Shown piece by piece: positions 8,179 to 16,449 of a stretch of DNA of 41,517 nucleotides. The position numbers were made by a program, and so were the translations under genes. Position 1 is the first letter of the stretch, and each line of letters starts with the position of its first letter. Under the pieces are notes generated by a model, which did no database searches, was not told where the DNA came from, and was given only the letters and a program-made list of their open reading frames with translations. Source of the stretch: Oscillatoriales cyanobacterium (GTDB lineage: Bacteria > Cyanobacteriota > Cyanobacteriia > CACIAM-69d); assembly GCA_004292515.1 (NCBI GenBank), contig RDXB01000046.1:1-41517 (forward strand). Direction: 5' to 3'.

Positions 8179-8269
8179 TAGATCTCAGATTTCAGATTTC
8201 AGATTTCAGATTTCAGGTCTCAGATCTCAGATCTCAGATTTCAGGTCTCAGATCTCAGATCTCAGATTA
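8179..8269. repeat. Heptanucleotide array (13 units) with higher-order period
   Basis: Twelve exact-length 7-bp units of the form CAGAYYT run from 8186 to 8269, preceded by one degraded unit TAGATCT. Four CAGATTT units come first. A block of four units (CAGGTCT, CAGATCT, CAGATCT, CAGATTT) is then repeated with only the last base changed, giving a 28-bp higher-order repeat. This is like the heptameric STRR sequences known from filamentous cyanobacteria, though the unit differs. It fills most of the 376-bp spacer between two genes. A plus-strand open frame across it is an artefact of the 21-bp (3 x 7) period. Confidence 0.9.
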
Positions 8270-8303
8270 AGGAATCGGCGATCGATCCCCAACGCGATCG
8301 CGA

Positions 8304-8981
8304 CTATACCTCGCTCCAGCCCGTGGGTGACGGCAACGGCACTTGCTCACCAGGGCGCGATCGCGACACCTGTTGCATACTCGTCGAGAGCCACAAGAAG
8401 AGTTCTTGAAAGCGCAACCCCTTTAACTTGAGGGGCGATCGCACCGACAGCGATCCCAGCCGTTCCAAATCTGCCCCCTCAACCCCCACCGCAAAAAATG
8501 CCAGGGCCTTTCGCGATTCTTCATCGCGCACCCGGTTGGCTGCCGATCCGAGGGTTTCCGCGTCGTCGCTTGGCGCGCCGTCCGTAATCAAAAAAATCCA
8601 AGGGCGATAGTAGGCAACCCCGTTGCTGCGATATTGAGCCTTGCGATCGCGCACCAAGTCCAAGGCCGCATGGACAGCTGCACCCATGTGGGTCATGCCG
8701 CCCACCGTCAGCCGAGGCACTTCAAAGCTGTCCGCCGTTACAAAATCTTGCAGAACTTCGACCCGGTCAGCAAAGGTGGCGATCGCCACTTCCACCCGTT
8801 TCGCCGCCAGGGTATCGCGATTCAAGTCCGCTTGAAAAACTCTCAGACCCTCTTCCAGAGCGGTTAAGGGCGCGCCTTGCATCGAAGTTGAAACATCCAG
8901 CAGCAGCACGCAGGGACAACGCGGCTCGGGATTTTCGGCAAAGGCGATCGCCTCTTCAAAGTCAAAACTTCCAGACACCAT
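8304..8981 (-). CDS. vWA-domain protein, TerY-like
   Basis: A 225-residue protein consisting almost wholly of a von Willebrand factor A domain. The MIDAS metal site is intact: DVSTSM at residues 29-34 (DxSxS), Thr in GGMTHMG near 96, and Asp in LITDGAPSDD. TerY proteins of tellurium-resistance and related phosphorylation-linked clusters have this layout, and the C-terminal tail here (RPGEQVPLPSPTGWSEV) is typical of small cyanobacterial copies. No ter genes or kinase genes lie beside it, so its partner is unknown. The start codon is embedded in a 17-bp direct repeat (8964-8980 and 8983-8999). Confidence 0.85.
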   Translation of the reverse strand: MVSGSFDFEEAIAFAENPEPRCPCVLLLDVSTSMQGAPLTALEEGLRVFQADLNRDTLAAKRVEVAIATFADRVEVLQDFVTADSFEVPRLTVGGMTHMGAAVHAALDLVRDRKAQYRSNGVAYYRPWIFLITDGAPSDDAETLGSAANRVRDEESRKALAFFAVGVEGADLERLGSLSVRSPLKLKGLRFQELFLWLSTSMQQVSRSRPGEQVPLPSPTGWSEV

Positions 8982-8999
8982 TAAAACTTCTAGACACCA
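8964..8999. repeat. 19-bp-period duplication across a start codon
   Basis: AAAACTTCCAGACACCA at 8964-8980 recurs at 8983-8999 with one mismatch. The first copy contains most of the vWA start codon (minus strand, 8981-8979); the second lies in its leader and lacks the ATG. Confidence 0.7.
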
Positions 9000-9676
9000 G
9001 AGGGGGCAAAGAAAATCACTCGGCTAGACTAGGACTCAATCCTAAACGATTGCTCTAGTTTGGCCCAAGCTGCACCATTTCTAGACCACTAGAGATTGTC
9101 TAGAGTTCCGTGGTCATCGTTCAGGGCTGTCCACGACAGTGTCCACAACACCGTTCACGATTCCATTGACCGCTGACCGCTGCCATCGATTTTGCTAGCC
9201 TCTCTGTTAGCTCTCGTGTCCTGCTCTTGCTGCGATTTCAGCTTGATGCGCTTCGTCCGATGCCTCATCACCGATGTTCCATCACCGATGCTTCATCACC
9301 GATCGCACTTTTTGGGATTGGGCTTCCGCCTTGACCATGCCTCTGCCCTGCTCTAGATGACTGCATGAGTTGTGTCAGCTCAAACTCGATCGCTCTTTGG
9401 CTGCCGGGGACTCATAAGCCCAATCCAGCCATTGCCGTTGCCGTTGCCATCCTGGCCACACCGCAATCACGACAGAGTTGATGAGCAATGACTATTTCAA
9501 CCACGACTACATCAATCCCGACCTGATCGCGATTGCCGCATCGCCCCTTCCTCGACGATCCCGTCTCCAGCCAGGATTGCTTCCTCAAGATTGCTCCTCA
9601 GCCGTTGGGTATGTTCCATTGCGCGGACTGACGGCCACCACGATTGCCCCTTAGATTTTGTTACCCCGCCGACCCT
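9000..9676. other. Long spacer before glgP, no gene seen
   Basis: Nearly 700 bp separate the vWA start from the glgP start. The frames on either strand have no credible product. A 14-bp tandem repeat (CATCACCGATGTTC, CATCACCGATGCTT, CATCACCGATCGCA) occupies 9266-9307. The stretch near 9090-9110 has paired CTAGAG/TCTAGA motifs. I see no clear promoter or RNA gene. Confidence 0.4.
9266..9307. repeat. 14-bp tandem repeat, three units
   Basis: Three consecutive 14-bp units share CATCACCGAT and differ at their last four bases. It lies in the glgP upstream spacer. Confidence 0.7.
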
Positions 9677-12265
9677 ATGACCTCTACTGGACAACCCCTC
9701 TCGAACTACGCCGATTCCTTTGATCCCCAGGGTAACTTCTGCCCAATCACGATCCACGTTGAGGACGATCGCACGGGCATGGCCCCCGACACCCTGCGGC
9801 GCGCCTTTGCCGACAACCTGTACTACATCCAGGGCAAAAACGAGCTAACCGCCACGCCCTTTGACTACTACATGGCGCTGGCCTACACCGTGCGGGATCG
9901 GCTGCTGCACCGTTGGATCGCCAGCAACACCACCTACATGCAGCAGGACGTGAAAACCGTCTGCTACTTCTCGGCGGAATTTTTGCTGGGGCGACAGTTG
10001 GGCAAAACCATGCTCAACCTGGGCATGTATGACAAAGCCAAACAAGTGGTGACCGAAGCCGGCCTCAACTTCAACCACCTACTGGAACTGGAGCCAGAGC
10101 CGGGTCTCGGCAATGGCGGCTTGGGCCGGTTGGCCGCCTGCTTCCTCGACTCGCTGGCCACCTTGCAAATTCCGGCGATCGGCTACGGCATTCGCTACGA
10201 GTTTGGGATCTTTGACCAACGGATCGAAGAGGGGGCCCAAGTCGAGCGGCCGGACAAATGGCTGCGGTTTGGCAATCCCTGGGAAATTCGTCACCCCGAA
10301 TTGACCGTAGAAGTCGGCTTTGGCGGCCATGTGGAGCATGGCACCGATGAGCGCGGCCAACCCCACTGCACTTGGGTGCCAGCCCGCCGCATTTTGGGCA
10401 CGCCCTACGATGTGCCGATCGCCGGCTACAACAACAACACCGTCAGCACCCTGCGCCTCTGGAAAGCCAGTGCCAGCGAGGAGTTTAACTTCCAGGTGTT
10501 CGATCGCGGCGACTACACCGGAGCCGTAGCCGATCAAATCCTGTCGGAAAACATCTCCAAGGTGCTCTATCCCAACGACAACACCGCCCAAGGCAAGCAA
10601 CTGCGCTTTGAGCAGCAATATTTCTTCGTCAGTTGCTCGCTACAGGATGCGATCAACCGCCATCGGCGCGATCGCAGACGGGGCCTCGAATACTTACACG
10701 AAAGCATTGCGATTCAGCTCAACGACACCCACCCGGCGATCGCCGTGGCCGAACTGATGCGGCTGTTGATCGACAAGCACGGCATGGGCTGGAACCGCGC
10801 TTGGCACGTCACCCGCCAATGCCTGGCCTACACCAACCACACCCTGCTCACGGAAGCCCTCGAACGCTGGCCCGTCAACCTGTTTGAACGGTTGCTGCCC
10901 CGCCACCTGGAAATCATCTATGAAATCAACCGCCGCTTCCTCGATGAAGTGCGGTTGACCTATCCCCACGACGAAGCCCGGGTGGGGCGGATGTCGATGA
11001 TTCAGGAAAGCCCCGAGCGGATGGTGCGGATGGCCCACTTGGCCTGTGTGGGCAGCCATGCGATCAACGGCGTGGCCGCCCTGCACACGGACTTGCTGCA
11101 AAAGCACGTGCTCAATGACTTCTACACCTTCTGTCCTGAAAAGTTCCAAAACAAAACCAACGGGGTCACGCCGCGCCGCTGGTTGCTGCTGGCCAATCCG
11201 CGCCTGTCGGAACTGTTCACCGAAAAACTGGGGGACGATCGCTGGGTGACGGATCTCGATCAGTTGCGCAGCTTGGAACCGTTGGCCGATGATCCCGAGT
11301 TTCGCCACCGCTGGGCCGCCATCAAGCAGGCCAACAAGCGCGAGCTGGCCGAATATCTGCTGCTCTACAACGATTTGGAAGTGGACGATCGCGCCATTTT
11401 CGATATCCAAGTCAAGCGGATTCATGAGTACAAGCGGCAATTGCTGGACATTTTGTACGTGATCTCGCTGTACCAGAAGCTGAAGGAAAACCCCAGCCTC
11501 GACATTCACCCGCGCGTTTTTGTCTTTGCGGGCAAGGCCGCACCGGGCTACTACCTGGCCAAGCTGATCGTGCGCTTGATCAACGGCGTGGCAGAAGTGA
11601 TCAACAACGACAGCACGATCGCCCGTCGCTTGCAGGTAGCCTTTGTGGCTAACTACTCCGTGTCCTTGGGCCAACGGATTTATCCGGCGGCAGATCTGTC
11701 GGAGCAAATTTCCACGGCGGGCAAGGAAGCCTCGGGCACCGGCAATATGAAGTTTGCCCTCAACGGAGCCTTGACGATCGGGACGCTGGATGGAGCAAAC
11801 ATCGAGATTCGCGAAGCCGTGGGGCCCGAAAACTTCTTCCTGTTTGGGATGACTGAAGCGGAGGTGGTGAAGTGCAAAGCTGAGGGCTACGACCCGATGA
11901 GCTACTACACCAACGATCCCGAGATTCGGGGGGTGCTGGATGCGGTGGCTTCGGGGCAGTTTGGCCGGGGCGATCGGGAGCTGTACCGGCCGCTGCTGGA
12001 TGCCCTGTTCTATCGCGATGAATATATGGTCTTGGCGGACTACCAAGCCTATGCGGAGGCCCAATCCAAAGTCGATCGCGCCTATCGCGATCGGGATTGG
12101 TGGACAAAATCCTCGATCCTCAACTCAGTGCGGATGGGTAAGTTTTCCAGCGATCGCACGATCCGCGACTACTGCCGGGACATTTGGAATGTGTCCCCTG
12201 TGCCGGTGTCGTTGGAAACCTACTCCCAATCGAGCGCGGGCTTGAAAGTCACTCCCGCGCCCTAG
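9677..12265 (+). CDS. glgP: Glycogen/alpha-glucan phosphorylase
   Basis: GT35 phosphorylase of 862 residues that releases glucose-1-phosphate from glycogen with a pyridoxal phosphate cofactor. Family hallmarks in order: FSAEFLLGRQLGKTMLNLG, EPEPGLGNGGLGRLAACFLDS, IQLNDTHPAIAVAELMR, QNKTNGVTPRRWL, DIQVKRIHEYKRQLL and EASGTGNMKFALNGA with the PLP lysine near residue 692. The length is normal for the family. ATG at 9677 is preferred over an upstream TTG (9644) because the added residues do not resemble the family. The last codons, PAP then TAG, run into a MITE-like element that starts at 12262, so the stop codon belongs to the repeat. The extreme C terminus may therefore differ from relatives. 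Confidence 0.97.
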   Translation: MTSTGQPLSNYADSFDPQGNFCPITIHVEDDRTGMAPDTLRRAFADNLYYIQGKNELTATPFDYYMALAYTVRDRLLHRWIASNTTYMQQDVKTVCYFSAEFLLGRQLGKTMLNLGMYDKAKQVVTEAGLNFNHLLELEPEPGLGNGGLGRLAACFLDSLATLQIPAIGYGIRYEFGIFDQRIEEGAQVERPDKWLRFGNPWEIRHPELTVEVGFGGHVEHGTDERGQPHCTWVPARRILGTPYDVPIAGYNNNTVSTLRLWKASASEEFNFQVFDRGDYTGAVADQILSENISKVLYPNDNTAQGKQLRFEQQYFFVSCSLQDAINRHRRDRRRGLEYLHESIAIQLNDTHPAIAVAELMRLLIDKHGMGWNRAWHVTRQCLAYTNHTLLTEALERWPVNLFERLLPRHLEIIYEINRRFLDEVRLTYPHDEARVGRMSMIQESPERMVRMAHLACVGSHAINGVAALHTDLLQKHVLNDFYTFCPEKFQNKTNGVTPRRWLLLANPRLSELFTEKLGDDRWVTDLDQLRSLEPLADDPEFRHRWAAIKQANKRELAEYLLLYNDLEVDDRAIFDIQVKRIHEYKRQLLDILYVISLYQKLKENPSLDIHPRVFVFAGKAAPGYYLAKLIVRLINGVAEVINNDSTIARRLQVAFVANYSVSLGQRIYPAADLSEQISTAGKEASGTGNMKFALNGALTIGTLDGANIEIREAVGPENFFLFGMTEAEVVKCKAEGYDPMSYYTNDPEIRGVLDAVASGQFGRGDRELYRPLLDALFYRDEYMVLADYQAYAEAQSKVDRAYRDRDWWTKSSILNSVRMGKFSSDRTIRDYCRDIWNVSPVPVSLETYSQSSAGLKVTPAP

Positions 12266-12369
12266 TAGTACAACTGCTCTAATTCACTGGGTTAATCATT
12301 TTTTCGAGCTTGATTTGTCTGAATTTCAGGCTTTGATAACCCAGCGTCTTAGTCTAGGAGCACTACTAG
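12262..12369. mobile_element. MITE-like element, copy 1 (supplies the glgP stop)
   Basis: A 108-bp segment begins CTAGTAGTAC and ends with ACTACTAG. Its outer 33 bp (12262-12294 and the complement of 12337-12369) match at about 24 positions, including eight terminal bases and the inner GGGTTA/TAACCC. No coding capacity. The right half matches copy 2 (14613-14651) at about 35 of 47 positions. The glgP stop codon TAG (12263-12265) lies inside the left end. Confidence 0.65.
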
Positions 12370-12387
12370 GACTGGTTATCTAAATCG

Positions 12388-12450
12388 CTTGAAACCCTGA
12401 TCGCCGTGAGGGGATCGTGTGGCAGCAAGGGGCTTAAGCCCCTTGTTACG
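12388..12450. repeat. Dispersed palindrome family P, copy 1
   Basis: The core CAAGGGGCTTAAGCCCCTTG (12426-12445) is a perfect 20-bp palindrome. It is preceded by GAAACCCTGATCGCCGTGAG and followed by TTACGAC, blocks that recur around the other copies of the family. Confidence 0.75.
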
Positions 12451-12489
12451 ACGGTTGAGGCAGGCAAAATTAACCGCTCCATCACGACT

Positions 12490-12521
12490 GGAAATGGCGA
12501 TCGCCCCCGATCGCCATTTCC
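12490..12521. repeat. Perfect 14-bp-arm hairpin with CGATCG in both arms
   Basis: GGAAATGGCGATCG (12490-12503) and its exact complement (12508-12521) flank a CCCC loop. There is no T-run, so it is not a standard terminator. It lies 200 bp before the aldehyde dehydrogenase gene and after the glgP-side repeats. An RNA processing or stability role is possible. Confidence 0.75.
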
Positions 12522-12716
12522 CCGCAAGCTGGTTTAGCCAAGTGCTAGGCCGGCTTTTTGTTGGGGGCGATCGCCCTCGTCAGCCAGCCAACCGCGCCAA
12601 ATGGGTGCGCTATGGTTTTAAGGGAGCAATGTTACTAATCGCAACAATTGCCAACCCCTTCACGCTAGCTGATCCCACTCGTTCCACATCCACGCGCAGG
12701 AGAGTTTCCTAGGGCA

Positions 12717-14135
12717 ATGGTCACCATCACGCAGCAAGCAACCGCCGACTTCACCGCCGAAATTGTCGCCGAAATTGTCGCCACGCTCGATCGCCAGCGG
12801 CAGTTTTTCGCGACGGGCCAAACCCGCGATCTGGACTTTCGGATCGCGCAACTGACCAAACTGAAACGGGCGATCCAAGAGCGCCAAGGGGCGATCGTGG
12901 CGGCTGTGCAGCAAGACTTGGGCCGGCCCGAGTATGAGGCTTACTTTGAGCTAGCTGCATTGACGGAAATTGACGGCGCGCTGAAAAACCTGAAAACCTG
13001 GGCCAAGCCCCGCCGCGCCCCCCTGTTGATCGATCAGTGGCCGGGGAAAGCTTGGATTGAGCCGCAGCCCTTGGGTGTGGCCCTGATTATTGGCCCCTGG
13101 AACTATCCGATTTCGCTGGCAATTTCACCCTTAGTCGGGGCGATCGCGGCGGGCAACTGTGCGATCGTCAAGCCCTCGGAAGTGGCCCCGGCCAGCTCGG
13201 CGGTGGTAGCCCAGTTGATTCGCGACACCTTCGATCCCGAGTTTGTGGCGGTGTTTGAAGGGGATGCGACCACCAGCCAAGCCCTGTTGGCCTGCAAGTT
13301 TGACCACATCTTCTTCACGGGTGGCACCAAGATTGGGCGGGTGGTGATGGAGGCGGCCGCTAAAAATCTAACGCCAGTGACGCTGGAGCTAGGCGGCAAG
13401 AGTCCTTGTTTTGTGACGGCCGATGCCAACTTGGCGATCGCGGCCAAACGGATCGCCTGGGGTAAATTCCTGAACGCGGGGCAAACCTGCATCGCGCCGG
13501 ATTATCTGCTGGTTGATCGGGCGATCGCGCCGGCCTTACTCGAAGGACTGAAAGGCGCGATCGCAGAGTTCTACGGCTCCGACCCAGCCAGCAGCGCCGA
13601 CTACGGCCGAATCATCAATGAGCGCCAGTTCGATCGGCTGGTGTCCCTGCTCGATTCAGGTCGGCCGTTGGTGGGCGGCCAACACAATCGGGGCGATCGC
13701 TACATTGCGCCCACGATCCTGACCGAGGTCGCCGCCGACAGCCCAGTGATGGCCGATGAAATCTTCGGGCCGATTTTGCCGGTGATCCTCTATGACAACT
13801 TGGATCAGGCGATCGCCCAGGTGAACAGCCGCCCCAAACCCTTGGCGCTCTATGTGTTTTCCGAAGACAAAACGACCCAGCGCTATCTGCTCGATCGCAC
13901 CAGTTCCGGCGGTGCATGCATCAACGAAACAATCATGCACGTGGGCTGTCCGTCGTTGCCCTTTGGCGGCGTGGGCGACAGCGGCATCGGCAGCTATCAC
14001 GGCAAGGCCAGCTTCGACACCTTTTCGCACCATCGCAGTGTCCTGAAAAAGGCGACTTGGCTGGATCTCGATTGGCGGTATGCGCCCTACGGCAACAAGG
14101 TGGCGACGATCAAAAAGCTGTTGGGCATGGGCTAA
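12717..14135 (+). CDS. Aldehyde dehydrogenase, class-3 (ALDH3) type
   Basis: NAD(P)-dependent oxidation of an aldehyde to an acid, probably fatty or aromatic aldehydes as in the ALDH3-like group found in cyanobacteria. The protein has 472 residues, the usual length of this short ALDH class. Motifs: cofactor site IIGPWNYPISL, IVKPSEVAPASS, FTGGTKIGR, catalytic Glu in LELGGKSP (near residue 224), catalytic Cys in NAGQTCIAPDY (near residue 258), and EIFGPILPV. The C-terminal LPFGGVGDSGIGSYHGKASFDTFSH is typical of the class. Some cyanobacterial members act on alkanals from fatty-acid metabolism; the substrate here cannot be read. It follows glgP on the same strand but 450 bp of repeats separate them, so they are probably independent. 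Confidence 0.95.
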   Translation: MVTITQQATADFTAEIVAEIVATLDRQRQFFATGQTRDLDFRIAQLTKLKRAIQERQGAIVAAVQQDLGRPEYEAYFELAALTEIDGALKNLKTWAKPRRAPLLIDQWPGKAWIEPQPLGVALIIGPWNYPISLAISPLVGAIAAGNCAIVKPSEVAPASSAVVAQLIRDTFDPEFVAVFEGDATTSQALLACKFDHIFFTGGTKIGRVVMEAAAKNLTPVTLELGGKSPCFVTADANLAIAAKRIAWGKFLNAGQTCIAPDYLLVDRAIAPALLEGLKGAIAEFYGSDPASSADYGRIINERQFDRLVSLLDSGRPLVGGQHNRGDRYIAPTILTEVAADSPVMADEIFGPILPVILYDNLDQAIAQVNSRPKPLALYVFSEDKTTQRYLLDRTSSGGACINETIMHVGCPSLPFGGVGDSGIGSYHGKASFDTFSHHRSVLKKATWLDLDWRYAPYGNKVATIKKLLGMG

Positions 14136-14171
14136 GTGAGTCGGCGCGGCCGCCTTTAAGTCAGTTACCTC

Positions 14172-14282
14172 AAGGTGTAGGTTGGGTTGAGGTATATAGC
14201 TTGCTTCCCGAAGGGTAACCCAACACCAACAGGGCTTGCATGAATCGCGTTGGATTTCGCAAAGCTCTACCCAGCCTACGAA
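14172..14282. repeat. Dispersed repeat of the GTAGGTTGGGTT type
   Basis: Contains GTAGGTTGGGTTGAGG, CCCGAAGGGTAACCCAACA and GTTGGATTTCGCAAAGC, ending with CCCAGCCTACG. Inverted GGGTTG/CAACCC-type blocks of this kind are widespread in cyanobacterial spacers. A related copy in the other orientation lies at 18692-18755. Confidence 0.65.
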
Positions 14283-14396
14283 AAAATCAGGCTATTGATT
14301 CGCTAAGTGGCTTTGGATAAATTGCCTCCAAGTCCGTTCTGCGGCGATTTCATCCTGTTTTGCTTGAGCTAGAAATTGATATAAATATTGATATAA

Positions 14397-14417
14397 ATAA
14401 CGTCAGTTCGGGTTAAG
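14397..14417. repeat. Possible left inverted end of the IS982 remnant
   Basis: The motif around ACGTCAGTTCGGGTTAAG has a partner in inverted orientation at 15124-15144 (about 17 of 21 positions match). The broken IS982-type transposase lies between them. A third, solo copy is at 18344-18368. Confidence 0.5.
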
Positions 14418-14434
14418 CAGAAAGTTCAATTCCG

Positions 14435-14661
14435 AGTAGTAGTGCCACTAGATTAATATGCTGGATCTATGCACCGTCACTAGTCGCATGTTGATTCTCG
14501 ATCTGCGCTACATCACAGATTCGTTTATTTCCAAGATCTTGGTAGGGGCAGGTTTCAAACCTGCCCCTACGATAATTCGTCGGGTCTATCAATTGCCGAG
14601 CCTGATTCGTCTGGCTTTCGGATTATGCCGACCCAGCGTATTGGTCTAGTAGTACCAGTAG
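14435..14661. mobile_element. MITE-like element, copy 2, carrying a second palindrome
   Basis: The left end (14435-14467) and the complement of the right end (14630-14661) agree at about 17 of the inner 21 positions. The right half matches copy 1 (12308-12354). The element is about 227 bp, twice the length of copy 1. A perfect 29-bp palindrome at 14542-14570 lies in its interior, possibly inserted there. No protein is encoded. Confidence 0.6.
14542..14570. repeat. Perfect 29-bp palindrome
   Basis: GTAGGGGCAGGTTT, a single C, then the exact complement. The motif reads the same on both strands and would form a 14-bp stem. Palindromes of this GGGGCAGG type are common dispersed elements in cyanobacteria. 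Confidence 0.75.
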
Positions 14662-15053
14662 GGTGGGCAATGCCTACCGACCAACAGCTTCATCGCATCT
14701 GCGATCGGATGTGCCAATCGACTGATACCCCGACAAGAGCCAAAACAGTGACGCAGATAGGCACAGAGTAGCAGCAACACCAAAGGTAAGTACTCACTCA
14801 AGCGGGAGTAGCTGACCAGGGTTGGGAATTCTGCGCGCCAGTAGACCGCGACATGATTGTGATAGCAGGTTTTGAAGTTGCGATCGCCCTGCTGATGGAA
14901 CGCCACCAGAATCGTGGTGATTTCGCTGAGACGCATGGAGCGCTGACACTGGCGTTGCTTGAAACCATCCTTGAGTAGACGTTACATCCATTGCGCCCCA
15001 AAGTCTTGGCAGAAGTCGTTGATTTTGCAGAACAGAGCTTCTAGCCTGAGCAT
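14646..15053 (-). pseudogene. IS982-family transposase, broken
   Basis: The minus strand from ATG 15053 reads MLRLEALFCKINDFCQDFG and then hits TAA at 14984-14982, codon 24, in the middle of what should be a QWMxRLLKDGF segment. The frame then continues through MRLSEITTILVAFHQQGDRN and a Cys-rich segment ending CAYLRHCFGSCRGIS, typical of the N-terminal third of IS982-type DDE transposases. Similarity stops at about 14721; the remaining residues come from an unrelated GTAGGGTGGGCAATGCC-type repeat and the adjoining MITE end. The catalytic domain is absent, so the element cannot move by itself. Confidence 0.75.
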
Positions 15054-15496
15054 GGTGCGGTTAGGCTGAGAGTTGTTTTGGTTGATGCCTCAGCTTAACG
15101 AGCCTCGTCTTTTCTTCGCTCCCCTGATCCCGAACTGGCGTGATTTTTAGCGATCTCGTTGCGGGTTTGCCAGTCCCTCTTCCGGCTTGGGCGAGGGATC
15201 TAGGGTGAGGATCTGGATTGATGCAAGAGGTCAAATCATGGAGCTTTTCGTGGGATGCCGTCGCCGAGAAGAACCAGACCCAGCTAGGCGATCGAGGGGT
15301 TTTAACGACCAGGAAAGATCCAGAGCAACGCATCTGGCGGCCCACTCGCTACAAAAATTGTTTCACGGTCAGTTGAATAGTCCGTGGGCGATCCCCGGCC
15401 CGGCGGGGGGATTCTGATCGGCAAAGCGACGCATTTTCGGGAAATTTTTGCTACGCTGCTGAAATTCCGGCCGCAATTCTAGTTCTCAACAAGCTC
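15054..15496. other. Spacer with dispersed repeat, no gene
   Basis: The segment holds the possible right inverted end of the IS remnant (15124-15144) and a CCCTCTTCC/GGGCGAGGGATC-type hairpin repeat at 15175-15210, related to the one at 33006-33045. Short frames on both strands have no recognisable product. Confidence 0.45.
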
Positions 15497-15525
15497 TTGG
15501 AAAAATTGCGTGCGCAGAGTATAAC
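15497..15525 (+). promoter_or_regulatory. Sigma70-type promoter for the DUF1816 gene
   Basis: TTGGAA (15497-15502) and TATAAC (15520-15525) are separated by 17 bp. They point at the DUF1816 gene, leaving a 5' leader of about 190 nt. No other gene lies between. Confidence 0.5.
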
Positions 15526-15719
15526 GAAGTGTAAAGATCGCCTAGAGAACACTGCGCGACCTCTCGCCAACAAGACCCGAGTGTTCTGTATCCGATCTCG
15601 CTGTCTTCAGCACCGCCTTCCTTCAAACTGATTTGGAGCGTCCCCTGGTCGCTGCTCTCATCCCTACCCACTGTTCGCCTTAGCAATCTTTTGAACAGCG
15701 CCAGCAAGCCACAGCGCCT

Positions 15720-16004
15720 ATGAAAGACCTTTCCGCTCGTTTGATGAACTCTCTGGGGCTCGCCTATTGGGTTGAGATCTCAACCCAGGTTCCCCGTTGC
15801 ATCTACTACTTCGGCCCATTTGCCCTGCAAAATTCCGCCAAAGCTGCCGTTGCTGGCTATGTAGAAGACTTGGAAGCCGAAGGGGCTCAAGGAATTGCAG
15901 TTCAAGTTACGCGCTGCAAGCCCGATAACCTGACTGTGTTTGACGAAAGTGAGGAGGTGGCCCAAGGCAACCGCCCTTTTTCGATCGCGAGTAGCCAAGC
16001 TTAA
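15720..16004 (+). CDS. DUF1816 family protein
   Basis: A 94-residue protein that matches my recollection of the small cyanobacterial DUF1816 family: LAYWVEISTQVPRCIYYFGPF, spaced by a helix, then AGYVEDLEAEGAQGIAVQVTRCKPDNLTVF. The pattern predicts a compact alpha/beta fold. No biochemical role is firmly established as far as I know; such proteins are cytoplasmic and often stand alone, as here. The ATG at 15720 is at the right distance from the conserved start of the domain. A good promoter lies about 195 bp upstream. The last residues (FSIASSQA) are variable. Confidence 0.85.
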   Translation: MKDLSARLMNSLGLAYWVEISTQVPRCIYYFGPFALQNSAKAAVAGYVEDLEAEGAQGIAVQVTRCKPDNLTVFDESEEVAQGNRPFSIASSQA

Positions 16005-16449
16005 CGCCGACCTTGACCGTAGAGCGCTACCGGTCTTGTCGGGCTTGTGCCGCTCGCTCCTTTCCTACGGATTGCCTTGGTGCACCGTTCTGCCCCGGCC
16101 AGCATGGGTCGTTGGGCTATTGGATCGTTGTCTATAGTGATACGAATTTAGTTTGAGAACGGGTTGCGACCGTGAGACCTTGTTGGTTCTTGCGGTCGTC
16201 GTCTTTCGCCGGTTCGATGGTTGGGGCCTGTCATTAATCAGCCTAGAACCCTGATTCCACGGTGCTGAAATTGTGGGGGGCAAGAGGTTCAAGCCCCTTG
16301 GGACGACAACTGGCGTACGGAAAATGGATGAGTTTAGGATCACGCTGGGATATTTATGCTGGGAGATTTGCGCTGGGAAATCATGAAACTTTCTAGCTCT
16401 CTTGCACGAGTCAGTCAGCAGATTCTATGGGGAGTGAGGGAGATCGAGG
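16005..16449. other. Spacer holding a family P element
   Basis: No credible gene. The second copy of the dispersed palindrome family lies at about 16222-16306: GGGGCCTGTCATTA, then GAACCCTGATTCCACGGTG, then the core at 16281-16300. Confidence 0.5.
16222..16306. repeat. Dispersed palindrome family P, copy 2
   Basis: The core CAAGAGGTTCAAGCCCCTTG (16281-16300) is a diverged palindrome. It is preceded by CCTGATTCCACGGTGCTGAA and followed by GGACGAC. It appears the longest copy on its left side. Confidence 0.7.

Noticed and set aside
8075-8431. Plus-strand open frame with heptad-like ISDFRFQ repeats, looking like a coiled coil
   Set aside because: The protein repeat is only the translation of a 7-bp DNA repeat; three units give a 21-bp period.
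10694-12064. 456-codon open frame antisense to glgP
   Set aside because: It mirrors the GC-rich codons of glgP, has no recognisable domain, and the sense gene is unambiguous.
12419-12712. 97-codon open frame before the aldehyde dehydrogenase
   Set aside because: It runs through the family P palindrome and the CGATCG hairpin and has no protein-like pattern.
15061-15707. Several short open frames on both strands
   Set aside because: No motif, no conserved-looking composition, and they cross repeat sequences.
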